This document shows positions 33,995-42,913 of a DNA stretch of 42,968 bases, one piece after another. The stretch comes from an uncultured Chloroflexota bacterium. GTDB taxonomy: Bacteria; Chloroflexota; Dehalococcoidia; Lucifugimonadales; CAJXCD01. Below the pieces are notes generated by a model. That model saw only the letters and a program-made list of their open reading frames with translations. It was not told the origin of the DNA and made no database searches. The translations under genes were made by a program, and so were the position numbers. Every line of letters begins with the position of its first letter. Position 1 is the stretch's first letter. The stretch covers positions 1 through 42,968 of the forward strand of contig CAJXCD010000012.1 in NCBI GenBank assembly GCA_913051545.1, given 5' to 3'.

Positions 33995-34753
33995 ATGACA
34001 CGTGGTGATTTTGAAGATAAAGTAGTAATAGTTACAGGTGCAGGTCAAGGTATGGGTCGCGCTGTTTCAGAGCTTCTTTCATCTCTTGGAGCTGTTATTG
34101 TAGTAAATGATATTAGGAATGTAGCAGCTGAAAATACAGCTGATTACATAAGGTCTATAGGTGGCCAAGCTGAGGCGCTTCAAGGAGATGTTAATTCAGC
34201 TACAGACGTAAAGCGCGTGGTTGATTTTACAGTTAAGAGGTTCGGCTCGGTTCATGTACTTGTAAACAGTGCGGGTGTTTTGAAACCAACTGCTGTTGAA
34301 TCTATTGGTGAAGAAGAATGGGATTTTGTTGTCGGAGTTAATCTTAAGGGAACTTTTCTTTTTTCTAAGGCGGTATTGCCTTCTATGAAAGAATCAGGAT
34401 GGGGCAGGATAGTCAATTTTTCTTCCACGGCAGGGAAGAATGTAAGTACTATTGGTGGGGCCCATTACACAGCTGCGAAGGCAGGGGTGTTGGGGTTTAC
34501 GCGTCATCTCGCTAAAGAGGTAGCTGGGGATGGCATCACAGTCAATGCAGTTTGTCCAGGGCTTATAGATACTGAAATGGTTAGATCCACCATTGATGAG
34601 GAAGATATTGCTTCTTATTCTGATAGCTTTCCTGTATCTAGGTTAGGAAAACCAACAGAGGTTGCAAATTTAGTAGCTTTCCTAGCTTCGGATAGAGCTT
34701 CATATATTACTGGAGCATCTTTGGACATTAACGGCGGAGATCTTATGATATGA
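33995..34753 (+). CDS. short-chain dehydrogenase/reductase (FabG-like)
   Basis: This classical SDR has its start at ATG 33995, where GGGGA is about ten bases ahead and the protein begins close to the first strand; ATG 33968 would add nine residues. It has TGAGQGMG at 14-21 for nucleotide binding, DV/NSAG in the expected places, and a catalytic set of Asn115, Ser144, Tyr158 and Lys162 (HYTAAK). The C-terminal SYITGASLDINGGDLMI is typical of FabG-like enzymes. The substrate is unknown. It lies just after kbl and may be co-transcribed. It is not of the epimerase-like type used as L-threonine dehydrogenase in some bacteria, so a threonine role is not implied by sequence. Confidence 0.88.
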   Translation: MTRGDFEDKVVIVTGAGQGMGRAVSELLSSLGAVIVVNDIRNVAAENTADYIRSIGGQAEALQGDVNSATDVKRVVDFTVKRFGSVHVLVNSAGVLKPTAVESIGEEEWDFVVGVNLKGTFLFSKAVLPSMKESGWGRIVNFSSTAGKNVSTIGGAHYTAAKAGVLGFTRHLAKEVAGDGITVNAVCPGLIDTEMVRSTIDEEDIASYSDSFPVSRLGKPTEVANLVAFLASDRASYITGASLDINGGDLMI

Positions 34754-34776
34754 CCTGTTATCTGTGCGGGGCTAGG

Positions 34777-36372
34777 TTAAAATATAGAAACTTCACGTCC
34801 GCTAAAAATCCCTAGGTCAGGGTCTACGTATCCACGGTTATGATTTTTGCCTCTAAGGTACCTAGTTTCTAGTTCCACGTTTCGTACTTCAACTTGTTGA
34901 TCCATGAGTTCATCACGCTTATTCAGAGTGATTTTAAGTGTGTTATTCCCTTGATTAGGCCAATACTTATCAGGCAGGCGGAAGATGTACCAGTAGCCGT
35001 ATCCACCAACTGCTCTAGGTGTACTTATTCTGTAAATCTCACTTATTTTACGTAAGTGTTCATCAGGTAGAATTTGGCCGTTAATCTCGAAGCTAATGTT
35101 GTCCAATTCGTTCGATCCAACGACTTTTATTCTAAGTATTACTTCGTGTAGCCTACCAAGTTTTTCCCACCTTGGTAGGTCGTCGGTAAAATTAAAATGT
35201 ATATCTGATGGAGTGTCTACATCAAGAGTTGAAGGTAGTTGCATAGGTGTACTAGGTTCAGTTACGGGTCTTTGCCAATCATGGTTTAGAGATGGGATGT
35301 GATAATACTTGTCTTTGGGTGCCATTATGTCGGGGTGTAATACTTCACGTAATTTTTCGTAGAATTGAGCTTCATATGGCCAGTTAGCATACCAATGATC
35401 TAAGTATAATCCGTCAATGCCTTGTGACCAATAGTTGCATGCTATTGCTCGAACAACTTCTATTGGAGCAAGTGATAATCTGTCAGAGTCAACATGGCTT
35501 TGAATTGTTGCATGCACTCTACAATTTGTGCCTTCTGCAGCCTTCACTAACGATGTAAAATCCGCCGTTGGATCGGTTATTGACGGGCCTGACAGTCTTT
35601 GTCCTATTAAGACATCTACAATGCCCTTTTCAGCCCAGTCTTTCACGTCGAGGCCTACAGATAGACATGCATCTATTGAGTGAGGTATTCGTATTGCCAA
35701 CTCTCTTTCAGGGTTATTTTTCTTCACTGTTTGGTACACTTTTTCTATCCATTCAGTCATAACTGGGATTCCTTTTTTGACTTCAGATGGATGGAAATAG
35801 TAGGGATAGAAATTCATCTGAAGTTCTAGACCATCTACAGGATAGTTTTGTAAGACTTCATTGATCAGTTCGAATCGTTCTTTTCGTACTTCTTCATGCA
35901 TGTAGTCATGACATTTTGCGGCAACATGATCTGGGTCTAATTTTCCTTTGGCTCCAATTGAAAGATGAGTATTGTCAAAGAAAAAATCTGAACATCGCAC
36001 GTCTTGACCGCGTTCTCCGCTGACCTGTTGTGCCAATAGATTGGGGTAGACGAGAATTCCCTTTTCGTGAGCACGATCACATATTATATGAAGTGGATCG
36101 TTCCCTTCAGAGATTAGCTTCTGAGAATTCTGATAAGCTCTTCTAAAAACAATGTGATTCCAATTAGACACGTTGTGTCCCCACTGCTCACCTATTTTGG
36201 TGTCGTGTAGCATGGTACGACCCTCTCCTAGGGTTAGCATTATGGCATCTACACTGGTTCCCGCTAGTTCATCAACGGCTGCTTCTATTTCTTCTCTGTT
36301 TATGGGAGGTTCATATTGGTATATAAGGGTGTGGCGCGAGTCATGATCGAACATCAGTCGTGGTTTTGACAT
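34777..36372 (-). CDS. glycosylhydrolase-like TIM-barrel protein, paralogue 1
   Basis: This 531-residue soluble protein has no signal peptide. The N-terminal two thirds look like an alpha/beta barrel of the GH10-like (GHL10) type. Features shared with paralogues 2 and 3 are MFDHDSRHTLIYQYEPP at the start, GEGRTMLHD, CDRAHEKGILVYPN, DGLELQMNFYPYYFHPSEV (Asp and Glu in DGLEL are candidate acids), GIDGLYLDHWYANWPYEAQFY and IMAPKDKYY. The C-terminal part (about 370-520) is beta-rich and contains LGRLHEVILRI, FEINGQILP and a closing RYLRGKNHNRGYVDPDLG. No function is known to me. AGGAG precedes the ATG. It is the last gene in a three-gene minus-strand array. Confidence 0.7.
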   Translation of the reverse strand: MSKPRLMFDHDSRHTLIYQYEPPINREEIEAAVDELAGTSVDAIMLTLGEGRTMLHDTKIGEQWGHNVSNWNHIVFRRAYQNSQKLISEGNDPLHIICDRAHEKGILVYPNLLAQQVSGERGQDVRCSDFFFDNTHLSIGAKGKLDPDHVAAKCHDYMHEEVRKERFELINEVLQNYPVDGLELQMNFYPYYFHPSEVKKGIPVMTEWIEKVYQTVKKNNPERELAIRIPHSIDACLSVGLDVKDWAEKGIVDVLIGQRLSGPSITDPTADFTSLVKAAEGTNCRVHATIQSHVDSDRLSLAPIEVVRAIACNYWSQGIDGLYLDHWYANWPYEAQFYEKLREVLHPDIMAPKDKYYHIPSLNHDWQRPVTEPSTPMQLPSTLDVDTPSDIHFNFTDDLPRWEKLGRLHEVILRIKVVGSNELDNISFEINGQILPDEHLRKISEIYRISTPRAVGGYGYWYIFRLPDKYWPNQGNNTLKITLNKRDELMDQQVEVRNVELETRYLRGKNHNRGYVDPDLGIFSGREVSIF

Positions 36373-36438
36373 GATGACTCCTTCAACTATTTTATGTGTT
36401 TGATTTACCTGTTTAACGGTGTGCCTATGAATTAAAGG

Positions 36439-38052
36439 TTATCCTTCAGGACCATCGTAAGGACCTAGGTCAGAGTCTACAAAGCTACGGTGGAAATTTT
36501 TACCCATCAAATATCTTGTTTCCAACTCAACAAAATGTACAGTTGGAGAAGGTAATACGTGTGGATCACGTTTTAGGAGAGTAAATTCGATAGTGTTTTT
36601 GCCTTTAACGGGCCAATATTCTTTTTCGAGTCGGAATATATTCCAGTATCCGGACCCGGCACCTCCTCCCATACGTGGACCAGTCATTCGATAGAGTTCA
36701 TTTATTTTTCTCAATGATTTTTCTGGTAGTTTCGTTCCATTCAATTTGAATTCTACTTTATCGATTTCTGTGTTATGGGAAAGACGTATTCTTAGGAGTA
36801 CTTCATGAACACGTCCTTTGGAGTTCCATAAGGGCAAGTCATCGCTGATTTCTAAAGTCACACTCGCTGGGACATCAACATCTAGATTGAGTGGGAGCTG
36901 TAGGGTCTCATTTGCCATTGGTTTAACCCTTCCCCCCGTAGTAGGAAGCACATAGTATTTGTCTTTAGGTGCCATAATGTCTGGATGTGCTACCTCACGT
37001 AATTTTGCGTAGAAACGTGGGGTATATGGCCATGAACCATACCAGCCAGTAAGGTATATCCCATCTATTCCTTGTGCCCAATAATTGCATGCGGCTGCAC
37101 GGATAACTTCTATAGATGCCGTCCCTTGCCGGTCTGAAACTACTCCAGCTGGCAAGCCGGCAATAATTCTGCACTCAGAACCTTTGGATGCTTGGACTAA
37201 CGGTCTGAAGTCGGCCATGGGATCTATAGTGTTGAGGGGTTCCGCAACGATAGCATCTACTATACCGGATCGTATCCATTCTACAGGGTCTAATCCTATC
37301 GAAATACAGCTGTTAATATTAGTTGGGATTCTAACAATTAACTCCCTATCTTTATTGCTAGTTTTAACCCGTTCGTATATGTCTGATATCCATGACGTCA
37401 TAATCTTTCGACCAGATTCTATATTGTTAGGATGGAAGTAATATGGTGTGTAGCTAAGGTGTAGTTCTAATCCATCAATTTCATAATTATTGAGCGTTTC
37501 CTGTATAAGTGCAGACCTTTCATTACGTATTTCGGCGTGTTTAAAGTCGTAACAATTAGTGGCTGGATCATCTGGATCCATGTCACCGACTGATCCTATA
37601 TGCAAGTCTTTCATACGAGCCTTGAATCCTGCACCGCCAGTTTTCGAAAATTCATTGCCTTGTTTTTCGTCTATCCAACTTTCTATAAACCTCTCTCGGC
37701 CTCCCTGTTGAACGAATATCGATGGGTAGATAAGTATGCCTTTCTCTCGGGCACGATCGCAGATGATTTTTAGAGGATCGTTACCATCAGCTATAAGAGC
37801 ATCTGCGTTCTGTCTTGCCCGCTTCCAAATTATGTGTGGCCAGCGATTTATTCCCTCACCCCACATTCCGCCAACTTTCGAATCATGAAGTAGGCTTTGG
37901 GTATCGCCGAGAGAAAAAGTCAGGCCTTCTACAGGAGTCCCTGTTATTTCGTCTACTGCCGACTCGTATTCCTCTTTTTGCATGGGAGGTTCATACATGT
38001 ATATGAGCGGATGTCTAGCGTCTGTATCAAACATTATCCTTGGTTTAGCCAT
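36439..38052 (-). CDS. glycosylhydrolase-like TIM-barrel protein, paralogue 2
   Basis: This 537-residue member of the same array is the most divergent of the three. It keeps MFDTDARHPLIYMYEPP, NDPLKIICDRAREKGILIYPS, DGLELHLSYTPYYFHP, GIDGIYLTGWYGSWPYTPRFY, HPDIMAPKDKYY, and the C-terminal GRVHEVLLRI and RYLMGKNFHRSFVDSDLG. It differs where the others read GEGRTMLHD: here GDTQSLLHD. It also has an insertion of about ten residues around residues 125-150. These differences near the likely pocket suggest a different substrate from its neighbours. The spacing is 66 bases to paralogue 1 and 33 bases to paralogue 3, so one transcript is likely. The function is unknown. Confidence 0.7.
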   Translation of the reverse strand: MAKPRIMFDTDARHPLIYMYEPPMQKEEYESAVDEITGTPVEGLTFSLGDTQSLLHDSKVGGMWGEGINRWPHIIWKRARQNADALIADGNDPLKIICDRAREKGILIYPSIFVQQGGRERFIESWIDEKQGNEFSKTGGAGFKARMKDLHIGSVGDMDPDDPATNCYDFKHAEIRNERSALIQETLNNYEIDGLELHLSYTPYYFHPNNIESGRKIMTSWISDIYERVKTSNKDRELIVRIPTNINSCISIGLDPVEWIRSGIVDAIVAEPLNTIDPMADFRPLVQASKGSECRIIAGLPAGVVSDRQGTASIEVIRAAACNYWAQGIDGIYLTGWYGSWPYTPRFYAKLREVAHPDIMAPKDKYYVLPTTGGRVKPMANETLQLPLNLDVDVPASVTLEISDDLPLWNSKGRVHEVLLRIRLSHNTEIDKVEFKLNGTKLPEKSLRKINELYRMTGPRMGGGAGSGYWNIFRLEKEYWPVKGKNTIEFTLLKRDPHVLPSPTVHFVELETRYLMGKNFHRSFVDSDLGPYDGPEG

Positions 38053-38085
38053 GTTATTATCCTTTTATTGAATGCAGTTTTTGTC

Positions 38086-39672
38086 TTAAGATGTTGACCT
38101 GTCGTACGGTCCAAGGTCTTGGTCTACGTACCCCCTGTGGAAATTTTTACCCATCAAATATTTAATTTCTAATTCCACGTCTCTAAGATGGGTTTCTCCT
38201 CTTACTTTAGGATCCTTATCGATTAATGTGACTTCAAGTTGGTTTTCTCCACGGTTAGGCCAATTAGCGTTATCAAGTCTGAATATAAACCATTGACCTC
38301 CCACTCTATACCTGGGAGCACTCATCATGTACATACGGTTAATTTGACGGAGCAGAGATTCTGGCAACTTTTTCCCATTAAGAGCGAATTTAAGGCTGTC
38401 TTGTTCGGTATAACCATCAATTCTTATACGGAGGATTATTTCATGAAGACGTTTCATACTATTCCATCGATTTAAGTCGTCACTCATACGGAAATTCACA
38501 GTTACTGTTTGACTTACTTCGAGGGATTGAGGTAATTGTTTTTCGATTTTTCCATAGACTTTCTCGTTGACAGGCTGCATAGATTGAGTAGGTACAATAT
38601 GTATTTTGTCTTTAGGGGCCATAATGTCTTCATGTGGCAATTCTCTCAACATTTCATAGAATTCTGCTCCGTATGGCCAGTATGCAAACCAATGTGCCAG
38701 ATATAATCCATCTACCCCTTGTTGGTAGTAATTTGATGCAACAGCACGTACAACTTCTATAGATGGTAACTTCATGCGGTCGGAATCTAACCCACTGTGG
38801 ATCGCTCCATGGATACGGCAGTTTGTCCCCTTTGCAGCTTCTACCAGAGGTCCAAAATTAGCAGTGGAGTCGGGTGGTCCGGCTAATGAGAATTGTTGGC
38901 CTACCACTACATCAACTATACCTTGGCTTATCCATTCCTGAGTGTCTAGGCCGCCTTCTAGAGCAAGTTTTGTGTCAAGTGGCACCACTACGGTAAGTTC
39001 TCTGTTAGTGCCGCTTTTTTTAACTTCTTCATACACTCTTTTAACCCATTGAGTCATCGTTTTCTGGCCTTCTTCCACTTCGGAAGGATGAAAGAATATA
39101 GGTGCAAAGAGGTTGAAATTCAGTTCAAATCCATCAACTGGGTAATTGTTTAGAACTTCCTGTACGATATTAAATCTCTCATCCTGAACCTCTTTATGTT
39201 TGAAATCCAGATAGGTTTTTCCTGGAAACGTTTCATCTAGATCACCATTCACGCCTATTTCCAAATGCCTATTTTCAAATCTAAAATTTGAAGATCTTGG
39301 GTCTGTGCCAGGTTCTGTATAACTTTGTTGTAGGATTAGGTTCGGGTATAGCAACAAGCCTTTTTTGTGTGCCTGATCACACACAACTTGAAGAGGATCG
39401 TTGCCTTCAGATATCAATTTTTCTAAATTCCTCTGAGCTCTTTGAAATACTATGTGTGGCCACTTCTCTACGTTATGTCCCCATTTCTCTCCAACCTTTG
39501 TGTCATGGAGCATGGTTCGTCCCTCGCCAAGTGTCCACATAATGGCGTCCACTGGGGTTCCTGCTAGCTCATCTACAGCTGCTTCTATCTGTTCTTTGTA
39601 TATTGGGGGTTCATACAGGTAGATTAGCGAGTGTCTGGAATCATGATCGAACATTAGCTTGGGCTTATGCAT
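38086..39672 (-). CDS. glycosylhydrolase-like TIM-barrel protein, paralogue 3
   Basis: This 528-residue protein is first in the minus-strand array and very similar to paralogue 1 at the N terminus (MFDHDSRHSLIYLYEPP, VDELAGTPVDAIMWTLGEG, WGHNVEKWPHIVF). The counterpart of the acidic block reads DGFELNFNLFAPIFFHPSEV, keeping Asp and Glu but losing the Tyr pair. The GVDGLYLAHWFAYWPYGAEFY and IMAPKDK blocks are kept. The C terminus ends KYLMGKNFHRGYVDQDLGPYD, as in paralogue 2. No signal peptide or membrane segment is present, so substrates should be cytoplasmic. AAAGG lies about eight bases ahead of the ATG. The promoter would be in the divergent region 39673-39954. Confidence 0.7.
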   Translation of the reverse strand: MHKPKLMFDHDSRHSLIYLYEPPIYKEQIEAAVDELAGTPVDAIMWTLGEGRTMLHDTKVGEKWGHNVEKWPHIVFQRAQRNLEKLISEGNDPLQVVCDQAHKKGLLLYPNLILQQSYTEPGTDPRSSNFRFENRHLEIGVNGDLDETFPGKTYLDFKHKEVQDERFNIVQEVLNNYPVDGFELNFNLFAPIFFHPSEVEEGQKTMTQWVKRVYEEVKKSGTNRELTVVVPLDTKLALEGGLDTQEWISQGIVDVVVGQQFSLAGPPDSTANFGPLVEAAKGTNCRIHGAIHSGLDSDRMKLPSIEVVRAVASNYYQQGVDGLYLAHWFAYWPYGAEFYEMLRELPHEDIMAPKDKIHIVPTQSMQPVNEKVYGKIEKQLPQSLEVSQTVTVNFRMSDDLNRWNSMKRLHEIILRIRIDGYTEQDSLKFALNGKKLPESLLRQINRMYMMSAPRYRVGGQWFIFRLDNANWPNRGENQLEVTLIDKDPKVRGETHLRDVELEIKYLMGKNFHRGYVDQDLGPYDRSTS

Positions 39673-39846
39673 TTTGGAGACCTTTCATGAGAGGTGATAT
39701 ATTTACATATTCTTCATACACGTAATACAGAAAATTCATCGTTATTTTTTAATCTTTACATCGCCACAGGGTGTTTTCTATAAGTTCTTTAGTTTTAGAT
39801 TCGGAGTTTAATGTCGTCGTATCACAGTGTCAACCGACCGATTGTT

Positions 39847-39852
39847 TATAAT
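39847..39852 (+). promoter_or_regulatory. putative -10 box for the aldolase gene
   Basis: A consensus TATAAT at 39847-39852 lies about 100 bases upstream of the aldolase start codon in the 282-base divergent region. A GTGTCA about 15 bases upstream is a weak -35 candidate. No other gene or repeat was seen in this region. Confidence 0.3.
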
Positions 39853-39954
39853 CTAAGGGTTGTCCTGTGTTAAAACTCAGCTAGGTGATATAGTTTCTCA
39901 ATTAATATATTTTAAGTTGAGTCTAGAGAATTGGATGGAGGGTAATAGGATTCG

Positions 39955-40731
39955 ATGAATAAGACCAAGGAAAAAATAAAAGCGGGTATCCCGGTTATAG
40001 GAACCTCCGTTACTATTGATAACGAAAAATCAAACCTGATAATGGCAAATTCTGGATTTGATTTTTTATTGTTAGATATGCAGCACAGTACTATGACTGT
40101 AGAAGTTCTGGACCGAATTGTAGGTAGGCTTTTGCAGGGAGATTCCGATGTCATAGTTAGGGTGCTGTGGAACGATGGGCCACTAATTAATCAGACATTT
40201 GACATAGGTGCGGATGGGGTTATTATTCCTATGGTCAATTCTGCTAGGGAAGCAGCAGATGCCGTTAGATTTTCTAAGTATGGCCCTAAGGGAACTCGTA
40301 GCTGGACTCCGTTGCGCCCAGAAAAATATGGTGGTTCGGATTCATATTTTAGAGTCGCAAATGATGAATTGTTAGTGTTGCCACAAATAGAGACTACGGA
40401 AGCGATAGAGGAATTGGACAATATTCTTGCAGTCGATGGATTGGATGGGGTTTTGATGGGGCCAGGTGATCTAGCCATTTCGCTTGGTCATTCTCCTGAT
40501 ATGGGTTACAACATAAATGTTCCAGAAGTTATGGAAGCAATGGCTCAAGTTCAGGTACGCTGTGAGGATAAAGGTGTTCCATTTGGAACATTTACCGGCC
40601 CGATGGAAAATGCGGAATACTGGGTTGGGCGTGGTGCCAAGATTGTTATCACTGAGATTGACCTTTCGTTTCTGGAAAGTGGTGCTGCCAAGGCTAGAGA
40701 TCGTATATATTCCACGTTGGAAGGAAAGTAG
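39955..40731 (+). CDS. HpcH/HpaI-family aldolase
   Basis: This 258-residue class II pyruvate aldolase-like protein has a TIM barrel. His44 in MQHST is the expected general base, Arg69 binds the carboxylate, and Glu146 in LPQIET and Asp172 in GPGDLAISLG are the metal ligands. GADGVIIPMVNS and KGTRSW are further family blocks. Such enzymes cleave 2-keto-3-deoxy sugar acids or 4-hydroxy-2-oxo acids to pyruvate and an aldehyde. The substrate is not fixed by sequence. GGAGG lies ahead of the ATG. It is divergent from the three-paralogue array and convergent with the SIMPL gene, with a strong terminator between. Confidence 0.9.
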   Translation: MNKTKEKIKAGIPVIGTSVTIDNEKSNLIMANSGFDFLLLDMQHSTMTVEVLDRIVGRLLQGDSDVIVRVLWNDGPLINQTFDIGADGVIIPMVNSAREAADAVRFSKYGPKGTRSWTPLRPEKYGGSDSYFRVANDELLVLPQIETTEAIEELDNILAVDGLDGVLMGPGDLAISLGHSPDMGYNINVPEVMEAMAQVQVRCEDKGVPFGTFTGPMENAEYWVGRGAKIVITEIDLSFLESGAAKARDRIYSTLEGK

Positions 40732-40740
40732 AATTTAGAA

Positions 40741-40776
40741 TAGTAAGGGGGAATTGATGTCAATTTCCCCTTACTA
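40741..40776. terminator. bidirectional intrinsic terminator
   Basis: A 16-bp stem with one G-T wobble (40741-40756 with 40761-40776) closes on the 4-nt loop ATGT. It lies between the convergent aldolase and SIMPL genes and has moderately T-rich flanks on both sides (TTGAATTTTG on plus, TTCTAAATTC on minus), so it can serve both transcripts. Confidence 0.75.
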
Positions 40777-40786
40777 TTGAATTTTG

Positions 40787-41677
40787 TTACTGGATACTGA
40801 ATCCAAGTTGCACGCTTAATGAAAGTTCTAACTCTCCTCCACTTATCGATGTTACAGGATCTGCAGCTGCTCGCATCATCATTCCTTCCATCGCATCAAA
40901 ACCTTGAGGATAGGGTGAACTTGAGCTGACTTCAGAAATGAATACTAGTTGTCCGACAGAGACTCCTGATAGAGATGCAAAATGATTAGCTTTGGATCGA
41001 GCATCACTGACGGCATCTTCTCTGAGTTTATCCATGAATGGCTGGGTGTTTTCTACAGTAAAACTAATTCCATTTATTCTAGTGGCGTTACCTCCGGCGT
41101 TTGCGACATCATCAATGATAGGCCCCACGTCACTGATATTACGAACTTTTATTGATGAACTATTACTTACGGTGTAGCCGATTAGTTCTCTGCCTCTTTC
41201 GAGGTAATCGTATCTTGGCCATATGTTGAATGAAGTGGTTTGTACATCCTTATCAGTTAGTCCCTTAGCTTTCACAGCTGACACTACTGCTTCCATGGCA
41301 ATTGCAGATTTTCTACGGGCTTCTGTTACAGTCTTAGCTTCAGTCTCTACGCCTATATTTACCAGAGCTAAGTCCGGTTCCAAAGTTATAGATCCTTTTC
41401 CTGTGACCCATATACCTGCTTGAGAACTACTGGATTGTAGTAATGATCCTGATTGCACATCTGTGTTTGTTTGACCGGATCCGATCGCCACCTTAGCAGC
41501 ATTGGAACTTCCTTGAGGTTGACTTTCAGTAGAAGAGACTACGGAACTTGATGAATCGGATCTATTTTGTAACTGTTCAGTATTTGAGAAGTCTGCCGCC
41601 TCTCCATTTGTACAAGCCAGTAAGGTGATTCCTGTTACCAATGACAAAATTAACAGACAGATAAATTTAGTTTGCAT
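40787..41677 (-). CDS. SIMPL-domain (DUF541) lipoprotein
   Basis: The start at ATG 41677 is preferred over an upstream codon at 41701, because AAAGG lies just ahead and the protein then begins with a lipoprotein signal. That signal has basic residues, a hydrophobic core and the lipobox TLLAC with Cys22. A Ser/Gln-rich linker of about 60 residues follows, then the SIMPL domain from ITLEPDLALVNIGVETEAKTV, with SYTVSNSSSIKVRNI-like and INGISFTVEN features (read in pieces) and ending GGELELSLSVQLGFSIQ. The family is periplasmic or surface-exposed and its role is poorly known. Position next to lepB is a loose link to envelope biology. Confidence 0.85.
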   Translation of the reverse strand: MQTKFICLLILSLVTGITLLACTNGEAADFSNTEQLQNRSDSSSSVVSSTESQPQGSSNAAKVAIGSGQTNTDVQSGSLLQSSSSQAGIWVTGKGSITLEPDLALVNIGVETEAKTVTEARRKSAIAMEAVVSAVKAKGLTDKDVQTTSFNIWPRYDYLERGRELIGYTVSNSSSIKVRNISDVGPIIDDVANAGGNATRINGISFTVENTQPFMDKLREDAVSDARSKANHFASLSGVSVGQLVFISEVSSSSPYPQGFDAMEGMMMRAAADPVTSISGGELELSLSVQLGFSIQ

Positions 41678-41841
41678 TTTTCTACCTTTCTCACTTAACA
41701 CCTCGACGGATATTAAGGGGTTATCACGGCTATTATATATTGGTATTCAGGAAATAGGACCATATTATTCAGAATATAGATTAATGTCGCAGGTTATAAT
41801 GTGTATATTCTACGAGAAGAGTATTTTAATACTTAGTAGTT

Positions 41842-42441
41842 ATGCGAATAATAATTAGAGAGCTTTTTGAGACAGTTATACTGGCCGTATTAATATTTAT
41901 GGCGTTGCATATGACTGTTCAGAATTTCAGGGTGCAGGGTCCTAGCATGAAGCCTACGCTGGAAATTCAAGACCATGTTATTGTTAATAAGATTGTCTAT
42001 ACGCAGATTAGACCCAGTACCATCTGGGATTTGATACCATTCATTAACTTTGATGATAAAGAAAGCATTTTTCCTTTTCATCCGCCTGAAAGAGGGGAAG
42101 TGATAATTTTTAGATTCCCGGGTGACGAATCGAGAGATTTTGTAAAGCGAGTTATCGGTTTGTCTGGAGATACAGTTGAGATGAAAAGGGGTCAAGTTTA
42201 TGTTAATGGGGTAGCTATTTCTGAACCATATTTGAAGAACAGAGGTGATGCCAGTATGTCACCGGTAGTTGTTGAAGAAGGAACGTATTTTGTAATGGGA
42301 GATAACAGATCCGCAAGTAACGATTCAAGGCACTGGGGAAAGAGAACACCGGTACGAGCAGAACATGTAGTAGGTAGAGCATGGATTAATTTCTGGCCGA
42401 TTAGTCGGTGGCAAATCTTGTCCTCACACGAGTACGATTAA
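41842..42441 (+). CDS. lepB: signal peptidase I
   Basis: This 199-residue type I signal peptidase has one N-terminal membrane anchor (about residues 7-26, ELFETVILAVLIFMALHM) and the catalytic Ser35 in VQGPSMKPTL. Lys102 in DFVKRVIGLSGD is the general base, and MGDNRSASNDSRHWG is the box E region with the conserved Asp-Asn-Arg and Ser-x-Asp-Ser-Arg. An insertion rich in Asp, Phe and Pro around 60-80 precedes RGEVIIFRFP. It removes signal peptides outside the membrane, and so would process non-lipoprotein exports. The 140-base divergent region upstream contains TATAAT at 41795-41800, a plausible -10 box. Confidence 0.95.
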   Translation: MRIIIRELFETVILAVLIFMALHMTVQNFRVQGPSMKPTLEIQDHVIVNKIVYTQIRPSTIWDLIPFINFDDKESIFPFHPPERGEVIIFRFPGDESRDFVKRVIGLSGDTVEMKRGQVYVNGVAISEPYLKNRGDASMSPVVVEEGTYFVMGDNRSASNDSRHWGKRTPVRAEHVVGRAWINFWPISRWQILSSHEYD

Positions 42442-42603
42442 AAGCAGTGGTAATTTCCCTGTTATATAAAATCCCTCGGGAGTGACGCTATCCATCATTT
42501 TTCGATGATTAGGGCTTGTGGATGGTACCACTACAGGGCTATTATTGATAACTGTTGGGTACGCTTGAGTCATAAAGGCTTAACGTCACATTAATTTCTA
42601 CTA

Positions 42604-42678
42604 GGGCCGGTAGCTCAGTCTGGTCAGAGCATCGGACTTTTAATCCGAGTGTCCTGGGTTCGAATCCCAGCCGGCTCA
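42604..42678 (+). tRNA. tRNA-Lys(UUU)
   Basis: The cloverleaf is complete. The acceptor stem GGGCCGG (42604-42610) pairs with CCGGCTC (42671-42677), with one G-U, and A42678 is the discriminator base. The anticodon stem TCGGA/TCCGA surrounds the loop CTTTTAA with anticodon TTT at 42639-42641. The T arm is CTGGG-TTCGAAT-CCCAG. The 3' CCA is not encoded. Confidence 0.97.
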
Positions 42679-42913
42679 TATCCCCTAGGCCGCATGATGT
42701 AGGCGTTAAGAGCTAGTTGTATTTATTCTTGTCGCTGCCTTGTATAGCCTGCTGCTTAAGTAGCGCAGACGGAGTGACACTGCCATGGATCTCGTCGAGG
42801 TTGTTACACTAATTCTTCTGTCATTATGTAACGAAACTGGATGGACATTTTTTTTCGGTACTAGTAGACTGATGATACAGAGGACTTAGCTAAGCTATCT
42901 AGGAGTACATGGT

